A stretch of 38,141 nucleotides of DNA from an uncultured Alphaproteobacteria bacterium. Its GTDB lineage: Bacteria; Pseudomonadota; Alphaproteobacteria; RF32; CAG-239. Position 1 is the first letter of the stretch. The number at the start of each line of letters is the position of its first letter. The notes under the pieces were generated by a model. The model ran no database searches. It was not told where the DNA came from and was given only the letters and a program-made list of their open reading frames with translations. Shown here in pieces: positions 1-7,980 of this stretch. Position numbers and translations under genes: made by a program. The stretch covers positions 1 to 38,141 of the forward strand of contig CALXTL010000019.1 in NCBI GenBank assembly GCA_944391445.1. Direction: 5' to 3'.

Positions 1-21
1 TCTCATATCATTGCACATCAT
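1..21 (-). CDS. 5' end of a gene running off the left edge
   Basis: On the minus strand an AAGGAGA Shine-Dalgarno (34-28) is followed seven bases later by ATG at 21-19, and the frame stays open to the edge (M-M-C-N-D-M-R). A second ATG at 18-16 is also possible. Only seven codons are visible, so no function can be given. An A17 tract lies directly upstream of the ribosome binding site. The gene follows the methyltransferase gene on the same strand after about 100 bases and could be its distant downstream neighbour. The call rests on the ribosome binding site and spacing alone. Confidence 0.45.
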
Positions 22-35
22 ATCATATCTCCTTG

Positions 36-52
36 TTTTTTTTTTTTTTTTT
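36..52. repeat. 17-base homopolymer (T17 on +, A17 on -)
   Basis: Seventeen consecutive T on the plus strand. Read on the minus strand it is an A17 tract immediately 5' of the AAGGAGA ribosome binding site of the gene leaving the left edge. Runs of this length slip during replication and in sequencing, so the exact length may be unreliable. Confidence 0.9.
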
Positions 53-61
53 CGCGCGGTT

Positions 62-98
62 TCTGCCGACGCCGCAGAAGAATGTATGCTGCGGCAGA
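62..98. other. Hairpin between methyltransferase gene and left-edge gene
   Basis: TCTGCCG (62-68) can pair with CGGCAGA (92-98), or alternatively GCCGCAG (71-77) with CTGCGGC (89-95). The two stems exclude each other. On the minus strand the hairpin follows the methyltransferase stop but is not followed by a U run, so it is not a standard intrinsic terminator. A weak minus-strand promoter (TTGTTT at 109-104, 17 bases, TACATT at 86-81) overlaps it. Its role is unresolved. Confidence 0.35.
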
Positions 99-121
99 TT
101 AAAAAACAATAGAACCTGAAC

Positions 122-1048
122 TTAAGTATTGCGAGCTTTGAAGAGCCCGTTTTCAAACCCTTGGATAGAGGAATCCTCATCGGCCATTTCGAGTCTTTTG
201 CAAGCCAAAGCCACATATTCTTTTTCTTGCTCGATTCCCAAAAATTTTCGGCCAAGTTTCTTTGCGGCCACCGCGGTTGTGCCGGAGCCGACGAATGGAT
301 CAAAAACCAGGCCGCCGGGATCAGATGAAGCCAAAATCAGCTTGGCCATCAGTTTTTCGGGTTTTTGAGTGGGGTGGGGGGTATTTTCGCGCATAGACCA
401 AAAAGGAATGGAAATATCCGTCCAAACGTTGGAAGGATGTGTCCACCGTAATTTTTCATGGCCGATCTCCTGCCAATCTTTGGGATGCCCCGTTTTATCT
501 CGGTAAGGGGCAATAACCGGTCGCTGGATTTTAACGGCATCAAGGTTAAAAATATAGCGGTCGCTTTTGGTAAAAAACCAAATATCCTCCAGACAATTTT
601 TCCAGTTATTTTTTGCGCCGCGCCCTTTTTCTCTTTCCCAGGAAATACGGTTTCGCAAAATAAAATAGCGACCGGCAACTTCCGGAATGGCAAGAGATGT
701 TTTCCAGTCAGCGCAAATATACACGGAGGCGTTTTCTTTCAGCAAAGGCACCGTCAGGCGCAGCCAGCGGTCAAGCCATTGTTTGTAGGTATCAAAATCG
801 CGCTGGCGGAAAATATTTTCACCGAAAGTTTTTGTCAGATTATAAGGCGGGTCGACAATCAGCAGGTCAACACACTGTTCCGGCAGCCTGGGCATAATCT
901 CCAAACTGTCACCGAAAATAATTTTATTTTCAATCTCTTCAGGAGCAAATTTTTTCTTTGCGCGCAGAGCCAAAGCCGCATAATGCCCCGTTTGTTTTGG
1001 GGTCAGCTCAATGGTTTTATTTCGGGGAGCTTTGCAGCGCGGCGCCAA
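122..1048 (-). CDS. Beta-class DNA methyltransferase (N4-cytosine/N6-adenine)
   Basis: Transfers a methyl group from S-adenosylmethionine to an exocyclic amino group in DNA. The catalytic motif DPPY lies near residues 66-69 and the AdoMet-binding motif FDPFVGSGTT near 249-258; this order (IV before I) defines the beta group. HPTQKPEKL, typical of the family, precedes motif I. I start it at the TTG at 1048, one base after the HPr stop, because GGAGAAG (1061-1055) sits six bases upstream. A longer reading from the TTG at 1087 lacks such a site. It closes the PTS operon. No restriction endonuclease gene is adjacent, so it looks like an orphan methylase. The sequence is not close to CcrM as I know it (no CcrM-type C-terminal domain), and its recognition site cannot be read from the sequence. 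Confidence 0.88.
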   Translation of the reverse strand: MAPRCKAPRNKTIELTPKQTGHYAALALRAKKKFAPEEIENKIIFGDSLEIMPRLPEQCVDLLIVDPPYNLTKTFGENIFRQRDFDTYKQWLDRWLRLTVPLLKENASVYICADWKTSLAIPEVAGRYFILRNRISWEREKGRGAKNNWKNCLEDIWFFTKSDRYIFNLDAVKIQRPVIAPYRDKTGHPKDWQEIGHEKLRWTHPSNVWTDISIPFWSMRENTPHPTQKPEKLMAKLILASSDPGGLVFDPFVGSGTTAVAAKKLGRKFLGIEQEKEYVALACKRLEMADEDSSIQGFENGLFKARNT

Positions 1049-1049
1049 C

Positions 1050-1325
1050 CTATTCTTCTCCGAATTTGTTATTAAGAAGACTTTCAATGGCTGTCATGGC
1101 TTCTTTGCTCTGTTTGCCAGAGGTTGTTACTTTGATAACCGTTCCTTTGGAAGCCGCCAGCATCATCAGTCCCATAATGGAGCTGCCGCTGACACTCTGG
1201 CCGATCCTCTCAACTTCAACTTCGGCGTCAAACGGTTCCACCGTTTTAACAAACGCCGCCGCCGCCCGCGCATGCAGACCTTTTTTATTCTTTATTTCCA
1301 ATTCCTTGGTGTAAGTATCGCTCAT
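1050..1325 (-). CDS. ptsH: HPr phosphocarrier protein of the PTS
   Basis: Small phosphocarrier (91 aa) that takes phosphate from PTS enzyme I and passes it to an EIIA domain. The active-site histidine is His18 in GLHARAAA. The regulatory serine region is present (S-S-I-M-G-L, Ser48/49), the site that HPr kinase modifies in alphaproteobacteria and Firmicutes. The ATG at 1325 lies four bases after the EIIA stop, and the methyltransferase TTG follows one base after the HPr stop, so the genes are translationally close-packed. No sugar permease domains are nearby. With EIIA(Man) this suggests a regulatory rather than transport branch. No gene for enzyme I or HPr kinase is in the window. Confidence 0.93.
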   Translation of the reverse strand: MSDTYTKELEIKNKKGLHARAAAAFVKTVEPFDAEVEVERIGQSVSGSSIMGLMMLAASKGTVIKVTTSGKQSKEAMTAIESLLNNKFGEE

Positions 1326-1329
1326 TATC

Positions 1330-1728
1330 TCAAAGCCCCAGAAGTTGCGAAGCAACATTGATATATTTCTTTCCGGCTTCCTGAGCGCCCTCCACCGTAC
1401 CGCGCAAATCTTTTTCTTTGCGCAGAGAAGCAATTTTAATAAGCATTGGCAAATTCATTCCGGCAATAATCTCAACTTTGGCGCGATCCATAATTGAGAT
1501 TGCCAAATTAGAAGGCGTCCCGCCGAACATGTCGGTCAAAACCACAACCCCTGTACCGTCGTTCACATTTTCAACTTTTTGCAAAATTTCGGAGCGGCGC
1601 ATTTCCATATCGTCTTCCGGCCCGATGCATACAGCTTCCACCTGTGTCTGCTTGCCGACAACATGTTGCATTGCCGAGATAAATTCGTTAGCCAAATTGC
1701 CGTGCGTAACTAATACTAAACCTATCAT
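1330..1728 (-). CDS. PTS EIIA component, mannose family
   Basis: 132-aa EIIA(Man)-type domain that accepts phosphate from HPr. The N-terminus has the expected strand followed by THGN with active-site His9, and the family motif T-D-M-F-G-G-T-P-S-N-L-A near residues 71-82. The start is the ATG at 1728, 11 bases after the preceding stop; an upstream in-frame extension is not conserved in character. It stands alone without EIIB, EIIC or EIID domains. In alphaproteobacteria such single EIIA(Man) proteins sit beside HPr and usually downstream of hprK and rapZ; here neither is present upstream. The output partner is therefore unknown. Confidence 0.92.
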   Translation of the reverse strand: MIGLVLVTHGNLANEFISAMQHVVGKQTQVEAVCIGPEDDMEMRRSEILQKVENVNDGTGVVVLTDMFGGTPSNLAISIMDRAKVEIIAGMNLPMLIKIASLRKEKDLRGTVEGAQEAGKKYINVASQLLGL

Positions 1729-1739
1729 TGCTTTTGCCT

Positions 1740-2162
1740 CTATTTTCCGGCCGGTCCGTTGGACCATATTTTAATGGCGCCAAAACTATGCAGCAGTTCA
1801 TCACGGCTTTTTGCTTTAACAATTTCGTCAGCCCGGGTCTGGTGCCCTTCAAAAACAATTTCTTCGACATTCTCAACCGGAACAGCATATACTCTTTCAA
1901 CCATTTTGCCCTTAAGTTCGACAATCATAACAAATTCTGATTCGGCCAGAGGAGCAACAGTTTCTTCATGAATATCATCAAGCCGCACGGCCAGATGCTG
2001 ATCTCTTTTGAGCAAAGCAGTTTGTTTGCCGTCAAACTCCAACACCGGGTTTTCCGGCAATCCGTCGCGGGCATCAATAAAGATAGCCAGTTCGCCATAT
2101 TTATTTTCAATGATTTCGTAAAAATCCTGTTTTTCGATCAGAGTATAATATTGTGTTTCCAT
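1740..2162 (-). CDS. 140-aa protein of unknown function, first gene of PTS operon
   Basis: I do not recognise this protein. It is soluble (no signal peptide or membrane segment), acidic, with alternating strand-like segments (for example ELAIFIDARDG near residue 24 and EFVMIVELKG near 76) that suggest a compact beta-rich fold. It has no P-loop, so it is not HPr kinase or RapZ even though it occupies the place those genes often have upstream of EIIA(Man). The start is the ATG at 2162, preceded by a good promoter. It ends 11 bases before the EIIA start, so all four genes down to the methyltransferase are probably one transcript. Confidence 0.8.
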   Translation of the reverse strand: METQYYTLIEKQDFYEIIENKYGELAIFIDARDGLPENPVLEFDGKQTALLKRDQHLAVRLDDIHEETVAPLAESEFVMIVELKGKMVERVYAVPVENVEEIVFEGHQTRADEIVKAKSRDELLHSFGAIKIWSNGPAGK

Positions 2163-2180
2163 ATCGTCAGGGCCTTATTA

Positions 2181-2209
2181 TTGAATAAATTTCGAATTCA
2201 TGTTATTAC
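2181..2209 (+). promoter_or_regulatory. Candidate sigma-70 promoter for ABC transporter gene
   Basis: TTGAAT (2181-2186), 17-base spacer, TATTAC (2204-2209). The predicted start near 2216 gives a leader of about 28 bases. It overlaps the oppositely directed promoter at 2200-2228, so the two may compete. Confidence 0.4.
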
Positions 2210-2228
2210 AATAATCAAAAAGTGTCAA
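2200..2228 (-). promoter_or_regulatory. Promoter for the PTS/methyltransferase operon
   Basis: On the minus strand TTGACA (2228-2223), 17-base spacer, TAACAT (2205-2200). The -35 is a perfect consensus. The predicted start near 2193 lies about 31 bases before the ATG at 2162. Confidence 0.55.
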
Positions 2229-2243
2229 TTTTGAGTTAAAACG

Positions 2244-4004
2244 ATGGAAAAAACTGCCTTAAAATTTGTATGGCATTATGTCAGAATTTTCAAACTATAT
2301 TTGCTGACAATGCTGGGGTTGTTGATCATTGGGCAGATTTGCCGTCAGTTTACACCCTATTATCTGGCCAGGCTGTACGAAACCATAGCCTCGTTTCACA
2401 AAACCCCTGAAATCTGGCAAAGTATTTTGTGGTTTGTTTTCGCCGCTTTTGGGCTTCAGTTTTTGGGCACGCTTGTGCCCAACATCGGCTTTGTTTTGGG
2501 CGCAAAAATCACGCCTCGGTTGCGCACAATGGTGATCCGCGATGTGTTTGACTATGTCAATAAACATTCAATAGCCTATTTCACAGAAGAAATGTCTGGC
2601 AATATTTCCAACAAAGTGCAGCAGTTACAAAGCGGAGTAACAGATTTGATCCGCCATTGTATAGACAGCAGCTATAGTATTTTTTATGTATTGATTGCTC
2701 TGTTTATTCTGAGCTGGGTCAGCTTATGGCTGGCGCCGCTTTTCATGCTGTGGGCAGCGGCGGTGGTCGGATTGGGCATTTTTTTTGGACGAAAGATTCA
2801 CCGCTGGTCGAAAGATTCCGGCGCCAATCAGAGCCGGGCCAATGGCATGATTGTGGATTCCTTGGCCAACTACAGCGAAATCAAAAGTTTTGCCAATTTC
2901 CGTTTTGAAAGACTCAATCTGCTCAAAGCGCTGAAACTGCTTCGTCGCGCCGAAAGTAAAGAGGAGTTTGGGCGGGCGTTGATTATTTTGGTGCAGCATG
3001 CGGTGGTGGTGTTTTCGTTTTTAATCTTTATGCTTTACACGGCCTGGCTGTTCAAAACCGGCCGCTTAAGTTCAACGGATTTTATCTTTGCCAACACGCT
3101 GTTCATGACCATGAGTGGTACGATTTTTGGCATCACTTGGACATATAATAATATTTTGCGAATTTTCGGCCGCATCAGTGCGGCGCTGGAAACTCTGTCT
3201 CCTGAGCCGGAAATCATCGATTCGCCACAGGCTCAAAGCATAAGGTTTCAAACGGCGCAAATTTCTTTTGAAAACGTCAGTTTTGCATATAAAGGACGCC
3301 GCAAGATTTTTAATGCTCTCAATTTGGATATTCGCCCGGGAGAAAAAATTGGTTTGGTCGGGCCTTCCGGCGCCGGCAAATCAACTTTTATCAAGCTGAT
3401 TTCTCGTTACTTTGATGTCACCAACGGCGCCATAAAAATCAACGGTATTGATATCAGAGACATAAAACAGGATTCGCTGCACCGCAATATTGCAACTATT
3501 CCGCAGGATGTTTGCCTGTTTAACCGTTCTTTGTATGAAAATATCCGCTATGGCCGTACTTCCGCCTCTGCACAAGAGGTTTTTTCCGCGGCCCAAAAAG
3601 CGGCGGCAGATAAATTTATCAGTCGTTTTCCCGCCAAATATCAAACCAAGGTCGGTGATCGGGGCATTGTTCTTTCCGGCGGCGAGCGCCAACGGATAGC
3701 TATTGCCCGTGCAATTTTGAAAAATGCACCAATACTCATTTTTGATGAAGCCACATCGGCGCTTGACAGTGAAAGCGAAAAACATATTCAGAGATCTTTG
3801 TCGGAATTAATGAAAAATAAAACCGTCATTGCTATTGCCCACCGTTTGTCCACTCTGCGGGAAATGGATCGCATTTTGGTCTTAAACAAAGGGAAAGTCG
3901 TGGAAGAAGGGTCGCATCAAACACTTTTGCGCAAAAAAGGTCTTTACTACAAATTATACAATATGCAGGCCGGCGGCTTTCTGAATTATTCTTCAAAAGC
4001 TTGA
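2244..4004 (+). CDS. ABC exporter, fused membrane and ATPase domains
   Basis: 586-aa half-transporter expected to work as a homodimer in the inner membrane, exporting a lipid, peptide or drug that cannot be told from sequence. Residues 1-320 form the six-helix exporter domain (hydrophobic stretches near 15-35, 60-85, 140-185, 245-300). The ATPase domain has Walker A GPSGAGKST near 373-381, signature LSGGERQR near 476-483, Walker B I-L-I-F-D-E near 496-501, and the H-loop A-H-R-L-S. All key residues are intact. It starts at the ATG at 2244 and stands alone, divergent from the PTS operon. Its 3' end overlaps that of recF by 19 bases, tail to tail. Confidence 0.9.
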   Translation: MEKTALKFVWHYVRIFKLYLLTMLGLLIIGQICRQFTPYYLARLYETIASFHKTPEIWQSILWFVFAAFGLQFLGTLVPNIGFVLGAKITPRLRTMVIRDVFDYVNKHSIAYFTEEMSGNISNKVQQLQSGVTDLIRHCIDSSYSIFYVLIALFILSWVSLWLAPLFMLWAAAVVGLGIFFGRKIHRWSKDSGANQSRANGMIVDSLANYSEIKSFANFRFERLNLLKALKLLRRAESKEEFGRALIILVQHAVVVFSFLIFMLYTAWLFKTGRLSSTDFIFANTLFMTMSGTIFGITWTYNNILRIFGRISAALETLSPEPEIIDSPQAQSIRFQTAQISFENVSFAYKGRRKIFNALNLDIRPGEKIGLVGPSGAGKSTFIKLISRYFDVTNGAIKINGIDIRDIKQDSLHRNIATIPQDVCLFNRSLYENIRYGRTSASAQEVFSAAQKAAADKFISRFPAKYQTKVGDRGIVLSGGERQRIAIARAILKNAPILIFDEATSALDSESEKHIQRSLSELMKNKTVIAIAHRLSTLREMDRILVLNKGKVVEEGSHQTLLRKKGLYYKLYNMQAGGFLNYSSKA

Positions 4005-5200
4005 TTGTCGCTGATTCTGAGAAAACGGGCTTTTCCGCGCAGACTGTCAAATAAATCGGCATCAGTTGCCGTGATCCAGGCCTGCACATTCAGTTCCTGA
4101 ATTTTATAAATTAAAGCTTCTCGCTTAAGGTCATCCAGATGCGCCACAACTTCGTCCAACAGCAAAATCGGCGCAAAACCTTTATACAGAGATTGGCACT
4201 TACTTTGGGCAAGAATAATACTGATCAGCAGAGATTTCTGTTCGCCCGTCGAACATAGATCTGCCGGCATTTCTTTCTTGCGGTAATAGACCTTAAAATC
4301 TGTTCGGTTAACGCCGTCGATAGCATCATTGTAAACAACATTTGACCGCATTTTCCTTAAAATGCCGCGATATCTGTCTTCAACATCAATAGCCGGCAGC
4401 GTATCTAACATTTTTTCAATAGTGCCGTCCAGCTCCAATCGCACACTGGGAAACACATCATCCGGCTCATGTTCAATAAACGTATTCAACCGGGCAATCT
4501 GTTCTCTTCTTGCGGCGGCAATTGCCACGCCGGCCGAGGCCATGCTTTCTTCCAGCCCGTTAAGCCAGAAATCATCATGTCGTCCTTCTTTAAGCAGACG
4601 ATACCATTCCTTGTATAAATGCTCAAACGAGGAAATTCTTTTAGCATGCTCCATGTCAAAATCATAGACAAGCCGATCCAAAAAGCTGCGCCGAGGCTGA
4701 CTTCCGCCGCGAAACAGGCGGTCCATTTGCGGCGTGAGCCAAATGGCCGAGATATAGTTGCCTAACTCTGCTTGTGAAGAAATTTTGTTGCCGTTAATTT
4801 TGACAATTCGTCGTTCAAAATGGCGTTGCGCGTCATCTTCGCCGCCGACTTCTCGTAAAAGGGGTTCCACCGCGGTCGCAATATCAAAACAATCGTCTCC
4901 GCGGGAAACTTTGGCCGCAATTGCCCAACTGACGCTGCCGCCGAAGGAATTGTCTTTTTGAGCCGCAAGGCGTTTGAGATCAGCCAGCCTGGCGCCGCGC
5001 AGACCGCGTCCCGGTGTCAAAAAGGAAATGGCTTCCAGAATATTCGTTTTGCCGGCGCCGTTATCGCCGGTTATGACAATCGGTTCCGTTCCGGTATTAA
5101 TACGCAGAAACGGATAATTTCTGAAGTCAGTTAAAGTCAGGCGCATAACGCCTGACTTTTCAACAGCAAAATGATCCAGATTATAAGCCAAATTGTCCAT
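3986..5200 (-). CDS. recF: RecF, DNA replication and repair ATPase
   Basis: SMC-like ATPase that loads RecA at single-strand gaps together with RecO and RecR. Walker A G-D-N-G-A-G-K-T at residues 45-52, signature S-T-G-E-Q-K-S near 315, and Walker B L-L-L-D-E-V near 345 are present. The protein is 404 aa, slightly longer than E. coli RecF, partly through an 18-residue N-terminal extension. An alternative ATG at 5146 gives the family-like start MRLTLTDFRNY, and neither start has a strong ribosome binding site. I keep the ATG at 5200, which lies nine bases after the dnaN stop and implies coupled translation. The order dnaN-recF is the ancestral one. Confidence 0.93.
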   Translation of the reverse strand: MDNLAYNLDHFAVEKSGVMRLTLTDFRNYPFLRINTGTEPIVITGDNGAGKTNILEAISFLTPGRGLRGARLADLKRLAAQKDNSFGGSVSWAIAAKVSRGDDCFDIATAVEPLLREVGGEDDAQRHFERRIVKINGNKISSQAELGNYISAIWLTPQMDRLFRGGSQPRRSFLDRLVYDFDMEHAKRISSFEHLYKEWYRLLKEGRHDDFWLNGLEESMASAGVAIAAARREQIARLNTFIEHEPDDVFPSVRLELDGTIEKMLDTLPAIDVEDRYRGILRKMRSNVVYNDAIDGVNRTDFKVYYRKKEMPADLCSTGEQKSLLISIILAQSKCQSLYKGFAPILLLDEVVAHLDDLKREALIYKIQELNVQAWITATDADLFDSLRGKARFLRISDNQAFEE

Positions 5201-5209
5201 TTTCGGCTG

Positions 5210-6328
5210 TTATACTCTCATCGGCATCAAAACATAAATAGCGCTGGCGTCCGATGTATCATGAATAACCGAAGGCGATGAGCCGTCTGCAAAAGAAAGG
5301 CGCACTGTTTCGCCTTTGATTTCGGCCAAAATGTCCAGAAGATAACGGAAATTATAGCCGATTTCCAAAGCTTCGTTATCATATTTTGCTTCCAAATCCT
5401 CCGAAGCACTGCCCAAGTCAGGGCTGGAAGTGATAATCGTGACCTTGTCCGGGTGGGTTAGCATTTTGATGGCGCGGGTTCTTTCGGCCACCACCGAAAC
5501 ACGATCAACCGCCGCGGCCAGTTCTTTAACGTTTAATTCCAAATTTTTGTCGTTGTCGGTCGGAATCACCCGCTCATAGTCAGGATAAGTCCCGTCAATC
5601 AGCTTAGATGTCAAAATAACATCAGCAAAAGAAAAACGAACTTTATTTTCGGAAATTTCCACCGTCACGTTTTCCACGCTGTTGTCATCAAGCAATTTTC
5701 GGATTTCGCTGATGGTTTTGCGCGGAATAATAACACCCTTGAGTTCTTCCGCGCCTTTGGGCAGAGGCGTCTCGACACAGGCCAGACGATGACCGTCAGT
5801 GGCAACAACCCGCAACACGTTGGAAGCGCCTTCTTTTTTGGCATGAACATATAAGCCGTTGAGATAATAACGTGTTTCCTCGGTTGATACGGCAAACTGT
5901 GTCCGGTCAATAACGTCTTTCAGCTCATCTTTGGCCATGACAAAACTGGTCGGCAGCTTATCGCCGGAAATAACCGGAAAGTCCTCAACCCCGATTGTCG
6001 GCAAAGAAAATTTTGAACGTCCGGAAGCAATCGTCAACTGGCCTTTTTCATCCGGAAACGTCAATTCAACCTGTGAACCGTCAGAAAGTTTGCGTACAAT
6101 GTCATACAGCATATGAGCCGGTGCGGTTGTTGCTCCGGTTTCGCTGATTTTGGCGTCGGTAATTTCGGTAATTTCGGTATCCATATCCGTCGCCTTAAAG
6201 CTGATACCGTCTTCCAAAGCCTCAATCCGGACATTGGATAAAACCGGAATGGTATTTCTTTTCTCGACAATGCTCTGGACGTGACTCAGCGTTTTGAGCA
6301 AATTTGCGCGTTCAATAGTAAATTTCAT
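5210..6328 (-). CDS. dnaN: DNA polymerase III beta sliding clamp
   Basis: 372-aa clamp that holds polymerase III on DNA and binds many repair and initiation proteins. The N-terminus MKFTIERANLLKTL, the segment RNTIPVLSNV near residue 24 and the C-terminal YVLMPMRV are family hallmarks; the terminal M-P-M-R-V segment lines the peptide-binding pocket. I start at the ATG at 6328 with GGAAA about six bases upstream; an upstream TTG reading adds 17 unconserved residues. It is separated from dnaA by an intrinsic terminator and has its own -10-like element, so it is probably expressed independently of dnaA while being coupled to recF. Confidence 0.96.
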   Translation of the reverse strand: MKFTIERANLLKTLSHVQSIVEKRNTIPVLSNVRIEALEDGISFKATDMDTEITEITDAKISETGATTAPAHMLYDIVRKLSDGSQVELTFPDEKGQLTIASGRSKFSLPTIGVEDFPVISGDKLPTSFVMAKDELKDVIDRTQFAVSTEETRYYLNGLYVHAKKEGASNVLRVVATDGHRLACVETPLPKGAEELKGVIIPRKTISEIRKLLDDNSVENVTVEISENKVRFSFADVILTSKLIDGTYPDYERVIPTDNDKNLELNVKELAAAVDRVSVVAERTRAIKMLTHPDKVTIITSSPDLGSASEDLEAKYDNEALEIGYNFRYLLDILAEIKGETVRLSFADGSSPSVIHDTSDASAIYVLMPMRV

Positions 6329-6378
6329 TTTCAGTTTCCACTCGTGTTTGCAAAAATCAAAAAAACGGTCTCCCGTCA

Positions 6379-6384
6379 ATTATA
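6379..6384 (-). promoter_or_regulatory. -10 element before dnaN
   Basis: A perfect TATAAT on the minus strand about 50 bases upstream of the dnaN ATG and downstream of the dnaA terminator. I see no convincing -35 at 16-18 bases, so the promoter call rests on the -10 and its position. Confidence 0.35.
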
Positions 6385-6475
6385 ATCAAACCTAGCACAA
6401 ACTGCCGCAAACCAGAACAGTATTCGGCGAATCATCAACAACTTTTTTCTTTGTTTTAGTACCTGCTCGGGGTAT

Positions 6476-6511
6476 AAAAACAGGCGGCTGAAATCAGCCG
6501 CCTGTTTTTTT
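6476..6511. terminator. Intrinsic terminator between dnaA and dnaN
   Basis: CAGGCGGCTG (6481-6490) pairs with CAGCCGCCTG (6495-6504) around the loop AAAT, flanked by A5 and T7 tracts. It follows the dnaA stop by 16 bases on the minus strand. The symmetric tracts would let it act in both directions. Confidence 0.88.
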
Positions 6512-6526
6512 GTCGTCCTAAAAGGT

Positions 6527-7966
6527 TCAGGCTTCCAAAGTCCGGCGCAACGCGTCAATATTTTCAGCTAGTGAAGCATCTTCAAGAATCAGCTCCTCCA
6601 CTTTACGCACCGCATGCATCACCGTTGTGTGATCGCGATCAAATTTCCGGCCGATTTCCGGCAATGAGCGCGATGTCAGCTGTTTGGCCAGGTACATGGC
6701 AATCTGCCGTGGCCGGGCTACAGTACGGGCTCTGCGCGAAGACTGCATTTCTTTAACCGAAATATTAAAATGTTCGGCGACTTTTTTCTGAATCTCATCA
6801 ATAGTTGTGCGTTTGTCAAACGAGCGCAGCATGTCTTTCAGAACATCTTGTGTCATATCCAAAGTAATTTCTTTGTCTGACAATAATTGCGAATGGGCAA
6901 TCACGCGACGCAGCGCGCCTTCCAGTTCGCGGATGTTTGAAGAGATCTTTTGCGCCAGAAATTCGGCAACGCGCTCAGGAAGTTCAATGCCGAGCTGTCG
7001 GGCTTTACTGTTCAGAATACCCATCCTGAGGTCAAAATCCGTCGGGTGAATATCAGCCACCAACCCGCACCCCAGACGCGATTTCAGACGCGTCTCAATT
7101 CCCTCAAGATCGGCGGGAGATTTATCAGCTGAAATAATAATCTGCCGCCCTTCTTCAATCAGCGAATTAAACGTATAGAAAAACTCTTCCTGGGTCGTGT
7201 CTTTACCGCCCATAAACTGCACGTCATCAACCATTAAAACGTCGACGGAGCGGAACTGCTCCTTAAAAGCGGTGGTGTCCTTATAACGCAGAGCGCGGAC
7301 AAATTTATACATGAATTTTTCGGCAGACAGATAAACAATATTCCGGGAAGGATCCTGCTGTTTGATATGCCAGGCAATAGCATGCATCAAATGCGTTTTG
7401 CCAAGACCAACCCCCGAGTACAAAAACAAAGGATTGAAAGAGATATTTCTGGATTCGGCAACCTTGCGCGCGGCGGCATAAGCAAACTCATTTGTCTTGC
7501 CGACAACAAAATTGTCAAAAGTGTATTGCGGATTCAACGGCACCGACAGGGAATCGTTCATGGCGCTTTCATTGTTATTGGCAAAAAGATTGTTGATTCC
7601 GGACTGATACATACGCTGCGGAGTTGGCGTGGACACGACTCTTTTCATCAAAGAGCGGTCAGTCGGGCTGTACAAACCGTGAGCTCCGTCTTGAACAGAC
7701 TGAACAATAAAATTAACATTTTTAATGGCGGGATTTTTCTTTTCCCAGATCTTGTGGATTCTGTCGCTGTAATGCGTCACAACCCAGCTTCTCATAAAGC
7801 GCGTCGGAACGCAAATATTCATAACCCCGTCACTGAAAGAGCCGAGGGTAAGCGGCTTCAGCCAGCTGTCAAAAGCTGTTTCTCCGACTTCGGTTTTTAG
7901 TTGGCTGCAAATCTGCCCCCATTGATCCTGAACAGAATTGTCGTTGTTTGTTGCTTCTTCAGCCAT
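6527..7966 (-). CDS. dnaA: Chromosomal replication initiator DnaA
   Basis: 479-aa AAA+ initiator that binds DnaA boxes and opens the origin. Domain I lies at the N-terminus (W-L-K-P-L near residue 35). The AAA+ core has Walker A G-V-G-L-G-K-T near 185-191 and Walker B V-L-M-V-D-D-V near 242-248. Domain IV ends with the DnaA signature D-H-T-T-V-M-H-A near 440. The start is the ATG at 7966 with GGGGAG seven to ten bases upstream; an upstream extension in the same frame is not DnaA-like. A CtrA-like box lies just upstream of the ribosome binding site, and a long non-coding leader region follows. Transcription ends at the hairpin at 6476-6511. Confidence 0.97.
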   Translation of the reverse strand: MAEEATNNDNSVQDQWGQICSQLKTEVGETAFDSWLKPLTLGSFSDGVMNICVPTRFMRSWVVTHYSDRIHKIWEKKNPAIKNVNFIVQSVQDGAHGLYSPTDRSLMKRVVSTPTPQRMYQSGINNLFANNNESAMNDSLSVPLNPQYTFDNFVVGKTNEFAYAAARKVAESRNISFNPLFLYSGVGLGKTHLMHAIAWHIKQQDPSRNIVYLSAEKFMYKFVRALRYKDTTAFKEQFRSVDVLMVDDVQFMGGKDTTQEEFFYTFNSLIEEGRQIIISADKSPADLEGIETRLKSRLGCGLVADIHPTDFDLRMGILNSKARQLGIELPERVAEFLAQKISSNIRELEGALRRVIAHSQLLSDKEITLDMTQDVLKDMLRSFDKRTTIDEIQKKVAEHFNISVKEMQSSRRARTVARPRQIAMYLAKQLTSRSLPEIGRKFDRDHTTVMHAVRKVEELILEDASLAENIDALRRTLEA

Positions 7967-7980
7967 TTTTACTCCCCAAT

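Noticed and set aside
62..98. Hairpin as intrinsic terminator of the methyltransferase operon
   Set aside because: No U run follows on the minus strand, and the two possible stems compete. Kept only as an unexplained hairpin.
122..1048. Identification of the methyltransferase as CcrM
   Set aside because: The beta-class order is shared, but the sequence around the motifs and the absence of the CcrM C-terminal domain do not fit; the GANTC cluster may be methylated by an enzyme encoded elsewhere.
458..1075. Open frame of 205 codons on the plus strand
   Set aside because: Antisense to the methyltransferase gene, whose DPPY and FxGxG motifs are unambiguous.
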